From NCBI RefSeq assembly GCF_041080625.1, contig NZ_CP163518.1, positions 8,859,501-8,923,500 of the forward strand: DNA of 64,000 bases, written 5' to 3'. A model generated the notes under the pieces. That model was given only the letters and a program-made list of their open reading frames with translations. It was not told the DNA's origin and did no database searches. The position numbers and the translations under genes were made by a program. The stretch is from Streptomyces sp. CG1. GTDB lineage: Bacteria; Actinomycetota; Actinomycetes; Streptomycetales; Streptomycetaceae. Positions 60,260 through 64,000 of this stretch are shown here, in pieces (the stretch's first letter is position 1; each line of letters opens with the position of its first letter).

Positions 60260-62272
60260 ATGCTCACCCCCCACAGCGAGCCGACCCGAGAGAGCGGCAG
60301 CGAGCCCGCGCCGGCGCGCGCTATCTCTGCCGTGCTGACGCGTCCCCGTAGCGGCGGGTCGGCGCCGCCCGCGCCCCGCACGGGTACGCCGCGGCCGATG
60401 TACGAGCTCCCGGTGCTGCTGGGCATCGTAGCGGTGGCCGCCGTGCTCACCCTGTGGGGCCTGGACCACAGCTCGTTCCACGGGTTCTACGCGGCCGGCG
60501 TGCGCAGCATGACCGACAATCCGGTCGCCTTCTTCTACGGATCCTTCGACCCGGGCAACACGATCACGATCGACAAGCTGCCCGGCTACCTGTGGCCGCA
60601 GGCCCTGTCGGCGCTGGTCTTCGGCTTCCACCCATGGGCGCTGGTGCTGCCGCAGGCGATCGAAGGCATGGCCTGCGTGGTCCTGCTCCATGGTCTGGTA
60701 CGCCGCTGGGCGGGCGTGCCGGCCGGTCTGCTGGCGGCGGGCTTCTTGACCCTCACTCCCGTGTTCGTCGGCCTTGGGCGGTCCGTCACGGAGGACTCGC
60801 CGTTCGCCCTGCTGCTGCTTCTGGCCGCCGTGGCCACCCAGCGGGCGACCGAGCGGGGCGAGGGACGCTGGCTGCTGCTGGCGGGCGTGTGGGTGGGCGT
60901 GGCCTTCCAGTGCAAAATGCTGGAGGCCTGGGCGGTGCTGCCCGCGCTCGCCGTCACCTACCTCGTCGCCGCGCCCACGGCCCTGCGCCGTCGGCTCGTG
61001 CACGTCGCGCTGGCCGGCGCGGTGGCGTTCGCCGTGTCGGTGTCGTGGATGGTGGTGGCCACGCTGACCCCGGCGTCTGACCGCCCCTACCTCGACGGCA
61101 CCACGGACAACTCGGCGTACGGTCTGGTCGTCGGCTACAACTTCCTGACCCGCTTCCACGGCCTCGACGCGGCCGCCGCCGGCAGCGTCGCCCCCAACGA
61201 GAGCCTGCGGACGGCCGGCACCGGGCCCGGCATGGGCGACAGCGTCTGGAAGATGTTCAGCCCCGGGATCGCCACACAGACCGGATGGCTGTACCCGCTG
61301 GCCGCGCTCGGGGTCGCGGGCGGCGCATGGGCGCTGTGGCGGCGGCGTGCGGCCCGCACGGACCGGGCGCTGGCGGGCTATGTGCTGTGGGGGTCATGGC
61401 TGGCCACGTTCTTCCTGGTGTTCAGCTTCGGCAGCGTGACCGGACACACCTACTACATGGGTGTCGTCGCCGTGGCGCTGGCCGCGATGGGCGGCGCCGG
61501 AGCCGTGCGGGCCTGGCGGGCATGCCGCAAGGGCGGCCGACGGGCCTGGGTGCTGCCCGGCGTGATCGCCGTGAACCTCGCCTGGTGCGTGACCCTGACG
61601 CTGTGGTACCCGCACTTCTTCCCCTGGTCCGTCCCCACCGCCGCCGCCCTCGGCCTGGTCGCCCTGGTGCTGTCCTGCATCCGCCGACGGCCGCGCCTCG
61701 TCACGGCCGGCCTGGCCGCCGGCCTCGCCGCGGTCCTGCTCATCCCGGCCGCCTGGTCGGCGTCGGCGCTGTCCCTGCGCTACAACCAGCCCGGCTCGCT
61801 GGGCCGCGTGGGCCCCACCAACCACCGGGTGGGCAACCCGCTCGCGAAGCTCGGCCCGACCCGGGAACGCCTGCTGGCCTACCTGACCGCGCACCAAGGC
61901 GGCGCCGAGTACCTGGCCGCAGTGCCCGGCTGGTGGGAGGCCGCGCCCTACATCATCTCCGCCAACGCACACGTGCTGCCCGTGGGCGGCTTCACCGGCC
62001 GGGTCCCGCATCCGACGTCCGGTGGCTTCCGCAAGCTGATCGACACCGGCCGGCTGCGCTACGTCGTCCTGAAGCGCGCCGAGGCGACCAGGAGCCTGCG
62101 CCACGCGGCCACGCCCACTGCCGTGATCATGCGCTGGACCGTCGGCCACTGCACGCTCGTGCCCCCGGCGGCCTACGGCTCCGGCGACCACGCGGAGGCG
62201 CTGTACGACTGCGGCCCGGGTCACGACGGGCGACCCGGGCCGAAGCGCGTGAAGGTGTCTCATCGCCGGTGA
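60260..62272 (+). CDS. ArnT/PMT-type glycosyltransferase (GT39/GT83-like)
   Basis: 670 residues from ATG 60260 with GAAAGG eight bases upstream. A long N-terminal cytoplasmic tail of some 45 residues (Arg/Pro/Gly-rich) precedes about 11 helices. The first outer loop has WGLDHSSFHGFYAAGVRSM and DPGNTITIDKLPGYLWPQAL, with the Asp-Lys-Pro motif of this superfamily. Loops LGRSVTEDSPFALLLL (GR..TED) and the large C-terminal outer domain (SLGRVGPTNHRVGNPLAKL, VPGWWEAAPYIISA, RYVVLKRAEA) follow. It should move a sugar from a polyprenyl phosphate to a surface acceptor. Single gene, no operon partner seen. Confidence 0.9.
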   Translation: MLTPHSEPTRESGSEPAPARAISAVLTRPRSGGSAPPAPRTGTPRPMYELPVLLGIVAVAAVLTLWGLDHSSFHGFYAAGVRSMTDNPVAFFYGSFDPGNTITIDKLPGYLWPQALSALVFGFHPWALVLPQAIEGMACVVLLHGLVRRWAGVPAGLLAAGFLTLTPVFVGLGRSVTEDSPFALLLLLAAVATQRATERGEGRWLLLAGVWVGVAFQCKMLEAWAVLPALAVTYLVAAPTALRRRLVHVALAGAVAFAVSVSWMVVATLTPASDRPYLDGTTDNSAYGLVVGYNFLTRFHGLDAAAAGSVAPNESLRTAGTGPGMGDSVWKMFSPGIATQTGWLYPLAALGVAGGAWALWRRRAARTDRALAGYVLWGSWLATFFLVFSFGSVTGHTYYMGVVAVALAAMGGAGAVRAWRACRKGGRRAWVLPGVIAVNLAWCVTLTLWYPHFFPWSVPTAAALGLVALVLSCIRRRPRLVTAGLAAGLAAVLLIPAAWSASALSLRYNQPGSLGRVGPTNHRVGNPLAKLGPTRERLLAYLTAHQGGAEYLAAVPGWWEAAPYIISANAHVLPVGGFTGRVPHPTSGGFRKLIDTGRLRYVVLKRAEATRSLRHAATPTAVIMRWTVGHCTLVPPAAYGSGDHAEALYDCGPGHDGRPGPKRVKVSHRR

Positions 62273-62479
62273 CTACGGCGCCTTGTCCCACTCCGCGATC
62301 ACGGGTCGCCCGTGTTCGGTGGACGGGCGGCTGACCGTGCCGGTCGCCAGCTGGAAGAGGCGTCCTCGGCGGACGGCCTCGTAGCGTGTGACCATCTGTT
62401 CGTCGCATGTGCCTCTGCCCGGGAGGCCCACCGCGAGGTGGATGCGGGCGAGGCGGCGACTGGTCCCGCGGGGTGTTCA

Positions 62480-62815
62480 GGCCGGGGTTCCGCCTGCGTA
62501 GCCGCTGTTGAAGTCGTTCTCGATAACGGACTTGACGCCGGTGTCGGTGAGGATGACGCCCGGTTCGCGGTTGTTGTCGAAGGAGTTGGTGCTGACGTTC
62601 ACGGAACCTGTTTCGACCCGAACGGTGGACAGGTCCGCAGTCGGCGACGACGGCCTTGGCATGGATGTAGAACCCGGTGCTCGACGAGTAGCCGACCACG
62701 GAGCCGCCTGCGTTCTTGAGCTGGGCGGTCTGCGAGAGGGTGATCGAGGTGCCGTCGTAGTCGGCACCGAAGACCTGCTCGATCACCAAGCAGGATGCGA
62801 TCACGGCACGTTGCG
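62480..62815 (-). pseudogene. Phospholipase D-family protein, C-terminal fragment
   Basis: Minus strand: VFGADYDGTSITLSQTAQLK, NAGGSVVGYSSSTGFYIHAKAVVAD with the HKD motif (H-x-K-x4-D), then after a frameshift near 62640 RVETGSVNVSTNSFDNNREPGVILTD, the G-S-x-N-x-S part of the second half-site. The first half of the enzyme is missing. No secretion signal is left. Confidence 0.7.
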
Positions 62816-62871
62816 TGGTGATCGCGATGCCAGACCTCGACGCAGCCGCAGGCGGCCTGCTTGATGGAGAC

Positions 62872-63080
62872 GGCCGTCCGTGATGGTGGGACGGCCGCTG
62901 GTGTTAACCACGACGATCTCGACCGTGTGCTGGGCGTTGCCGGACCAGCTCTTCGTCCAAATCCCCTGCCGCTACAGGGCGTTGGAGGACTTCAGGTCCA
63001 TGGTGGCCGCCTTCGTACCGTCGACGTACACGTACACGTACGCCTGGCCGGAGCCGGTGGCTCGGGAGACCTGTGCCGTT
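62872..63080 (-). pseudogene. Secreted-protein C-terminal sandwich domain with nonsense codon
   Basis: Minus strand: [65 protein letters not shown]. This is the end of an Ig/sandwich module common at the C-terminus of Streptomyces secreted enzymes; the stop sits where relatives have Tyr, as I remember them. Nothing of the parent enzyme remains. Confidence 0.5.
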
Positions 63081-63100
63081 CGGAAACTCGTCGCCACTGG

Positions 63101-63700
63101 TCAGTCTGCATATCTGTGCTCGTTGATGACACCGCCGAGTAAGCAGGCTGTTCCCGGCCTGATGTGGGCGATGGTGGTTGTAGTGCCGGGTGTAGCTGTC
63201 CAGGACCTGCCGGGCGTGGGCCTCGTTCCAGATCAGCAGGTGGTCGAGGGCTTCGCGCGGCAGGGCTCCGGTGGCCCGTTCGCAGTGCGCGTTCGTCCGA
63301 GGAGCTCGCGCCGCGTCGGTCCGCTGCGACGCGGGGCCGGATCGATGCCGGAAGCCGTAAGGATCTCCCAGACACCGTCGTGGTGCCGGTCGGGTGTCCC
63401 AGACGAACGAGTTCGCCGTGGATCCGACGGCAGCCCCAACGCGGATTCTCCCGGGCCAGCCGCACCACCAACGCCCTTGCCGCGCTCGTGGTCGGTGGCC
63501 TGCCCGGCCTGCTCCGGCGCTTGCTGTAGTCCCACTTGCGTGCGATGAGTCTTCGGTGCCACGCCAGAAGGGTCGCGGGCGTGACCGCGAAAACGCGCGA
63601 CCACCGATGTCGTGGGATCAGCCCGGACAGTGCCGCGAACCACAGTCGGTCCGTCGGCTCATACCGCACCGGGCCGCGGGCACCGCACAGGCGGACACCT
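63101..63700 (-). pseudogene. IS481-like transposase copy 3, catalytic core deleted
   Basis: Begins [63 protein letters not shown] and, after a frameshift, [20 protein letters not shown] and RRELLGRT. It then jumps directly to [20 protein letters not shown] and [21 protein letters not shown], and ends [11 protein letters not shown] (TGA 63101). The segment carrying the first two catalytic Asp, about 100 residues in copies 1 and 2, is missing, so this copy is a deletion derivative. Confidence 0.8.
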
Positions 63701-63849
63701 GACCCGGGAGGGCCAGTCCACCTCACGCGCGCCGGTCCGCCGGCGCAGCCCCTGGCAGCACGGTGCCCCGTGGCCGCCACGGGACCCCGGTCGCGGCCAC
63801 GGTGACGACAAGAGACGTGGCCGCGACCGTGGCGATGCCCGGGCTGCCC

Positions 63850-64000
63850 ACCGCCTCGCCCTGGTGCGGTCCAGCAGCTCACGTCGGCTCGTCTGTATCC
63901 AGCGCTCCATGAGGGAGTTCATCCGCGGTATGCGGATGCCGGTGGTGACGACGTTCAGCCCGGCGTCGGCCAGCAGGTCGTCGAGAGCCGCCGTGAACTT
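63850..64000 (-). pseudogene. IS481-like transposase copy 4, cut by the right window edge
   Basis: The minus strand opens [46 protein letters not shown], the region after the second catalytic Asp with the catalytic Glu (M-E-R). Homology fades near 63850. The 5' part lies outside the window. Confidence 0.65.

Overview
The window is high-GC DNA from a filamentous actinobacterium, most likely Streptomyces or a close relative such as Kitasatospora or Actinacidiphila. The signs are strong G/C third-position bias, frequent GTG starts, GTGA/ATGA stop-start overlaps, Streptomyces-type small proteins (DUF5133), many secreted hydrolases, and a TerY/Hanks-kinase signalling island. Intact genes alternate with decayed transposases and gene fragments, which suggests a chromosome arm or another accessory region. 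That placement is inference.

Layout. 1-6.7 kb: 5' part of a secreted phosphoesterase, a glycosyltransferase-87-like membrane protein, broken genes (IS630/MarR junction, a mannosyltransferase-like gene, a BlaI repressor with its operator) and a FetB-type permease. 7-14 kb: a FtsX/MacB ABC exporter with two ATPases, a lipoprotein and a response regulator in one overlapping operon, with the sensor kinase divergent at the other end. 14.4-21.6 kb: a second two-component system in an operon with a COG4705 membrane protein, a second COG4705 paralogue, a BASS-family transporter and small proteins. 22-33.9 kb: a secreted S53 peptidase, a secreted propeller-like protein behind a second BlaI-type operator, a lipoprotein, a ricin-type lectin, a TetR regulator and an Ag85-like membrane esterase, mixed with ArsR, GntR, DUF4386, DUF998, IS481-like and ISAs1 remnants. 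34.2-39.5 kb: a tRNA-Arg-like remnant, a sulfur-DNA-recognising McrA/HNH endonuclease, a GH18 chitinase, a secreted barrel-like protein, a ROK-type palindrome and a second IS481-like remnant.

40.05-50.95 kb is the most striking block, eleven intact genes: a transmembrane Ser/Thr kinase and a divergent FHA protein; a 79-aa protein, a STAND-type ATPase with a membrane anchor, and a Crp/Fnr regulator on the minus strand; then, divergent on the plus strand, a cyclase-fold protein, a 138-aa protein, a membrane PP2C phosphatase, a membrane-anchored kinase-like protein, a TerY-like vWA protein and a small membrane protein. The last six genes overlap or nearly touch. Shared short motifs link several products. 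I read it as one phospho- and nucleotide-based signalling or conflict system.

51-64 kb: pseudogenes (CitA-type sensor, FAD monooxygenase, DNA ligase, phospholipase D, integrase), an IS3 element with visible inverted repeats, a LysM/transglycosylase protein, a second Ag85-like esterase, a polysaccharide deacetylase lipoprotein, a VOC protein and an ArnT/PMT-type glycosyltransferase. The right edge cuts through another IS481-like transposase remnant.
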